DNA of 64,000 bases from Larus michahellis (lineage: Eukaryota; Chordata; Aves; Charadriiformes; Laridae), in contig NC_133898.1 of the NCBI RefSeq assembly GCF_964199755.1, forward strand, positions 110,927,847 through 110,991,846, written 5' to 3'. Below, piece after piece: positions 63,211 through 64,000 of this stretch (position 1 is the first letter of the stretch; each line of letters begins with the position of its first letter). The translations under genes and the position numbers were made by a program. The notes under the pieces were generated by a model, which did no database searches, was not told where the DNA came from, and saw only the letters and a list, made by a program, of their open reading frames with translations.

Positions 63211-64000
63211 AAATTTCACATGCACTTACCTTACTTAACCAGTACACTCCCGCTGTCAGCAGAGTCCAGTTTGCCCTGAGAAGTTCCCCCCAGGGCACAT
63301 TAGCAGCCCTCATGTTCCCCAGAACACAAACAGGACTATCACACTTCTTGTTTTCATGGTACCATTTCAGGGGGCTCATAAAAAACCTAACACCTGCACA
63401 CATGCCAAACATGCACTGGGTACACAGTCAACATTACGGTTCCCTTCGATGAGAAAAATGTAAACACAAAACCCACAGACTTTTCGAGAAACCCCAGCCT
63501 TGTTCCCCAAGTATGATGAACGCCCAAGTCCTGTGTTAAACCTGAGGTTAATTTGTACCTTGTGATCACATCCATACTCTACTGCTAGCGGTCCTAGCAC
63601 ACGTTACCACAAATCCTGCCTAGCATTTGGGAAAATCTGAATTGTTCCACAGGGAACTATCTTAGAAGTTTAGCAGTGCTTAACGCTGTTTAATGTACTA
63701 ATGCTATGAATCTCTCCAGAAATTTTTTTTGCCATTCATGACATGTCTTTATGTACAAAATGTTTATACTTTTTTTCTTTCCCTTTCTTTTTATCTTTAA
63801 ACACATATCTATGTGTGTATGCACACATATATAAAATATATATAATTTAAATAAACACATCTTTGTAGCACCAACTGGTTTTTGTGTTCTGCCACCACAC
63901 TCCTGATCTGACAAAATGGAAAAAGCAATTCCTCTCTGTTCCAGCTGGTCCTCTTAGCTTACCTTTTTGTATGATCAAAAAGCACAATTACTGTCTTACA

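Larger units (their letters stand above)
56309..64000 (+). other. TPO: TPO intron 10, 5' part
   Basis: At least 7.7 kb of intron with three CR1 pieces (57395-57450, about 58175-62095, 62741-63210). A pyrimidine-rich stretch (62161-62205) follows the long CR1, and an AT/GT-rich stretch lies near 63800-63850. The next TPO exon was not found. Confidence 0.85.

Overview
This is a vertebrate genomic window, most likely from a bird; a crocodilian or turtle is not excluded. The evidence is many CR1 LINE copies with the typical 3' ATTCTRTGA-type tail repeats, solo LTRs of endogenous-retrovirus type, and an intron-rich gene with GT-AG introns in AT-rich DNA. There are no bacterial-type genes, and almost all open reading frames outside the features below look like chance.

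The one host gene is thyroid peroxidase (TPO) on the + strand. Ten coding exons lie between 14259 and 56308. All introns are GT-AG and all exon phases join without a break, giving 2003 nt: 667 codons plus 2 nt. The model runs from the ATG and signal peptide to the end of the peroxidase domain. It matches remembered human TPO closely in residue numbering and in the exon sizes I can recall (259 and 171 nt). The heme-binding and catalytic residues are present: Asp238, His239, Arg395, Glu398, His493 and Asn578. The calcium loop is also present. The exons for the end of the peroxidase domain, the CCP/sushi and EGF modules, the membrane anchor and the tail should lie beyond 64000. The promoter and any non-coding first exon were not identified.

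Layout: 1-14258 is AT-rich intergenic or 5' flank, with one truncated CR1 (about 1901-2380) and a perfect 43-bp inverted repeat (5268-5359). 14259-56308 is TPO. Its introns hold: a solo LTR with a 5-bp target duplication (15248-15951); CR1 fragments; a CR1 split by a second solo LTR (CR1 28997-30640, LTR 29107-30081); a probable third LTR (about 44045-44819) inside a GC-rich patch; and two antisense CR1 copies of one young subfamily (48486-51010 and 51621-52024). The larger of these keeps an uninterrupted 786-codon ORF2 with reverse transcriptase motifs. 56309-64000 is the start of the next TPO intron. It holds a long, decayed CR1 with remnants of both ORFs (about 58175-62095) and a short CR1 (62741-63210).

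I see no undescribed multi-gene system. The points most worth checking are the 43-bp perfect hairpin, a multibasic KRKR motif where human TPO loses its propeptide, weak or tandem splice sites in TPO, and the LTR and young-CR1 insertions, which could serve as lineage markers.
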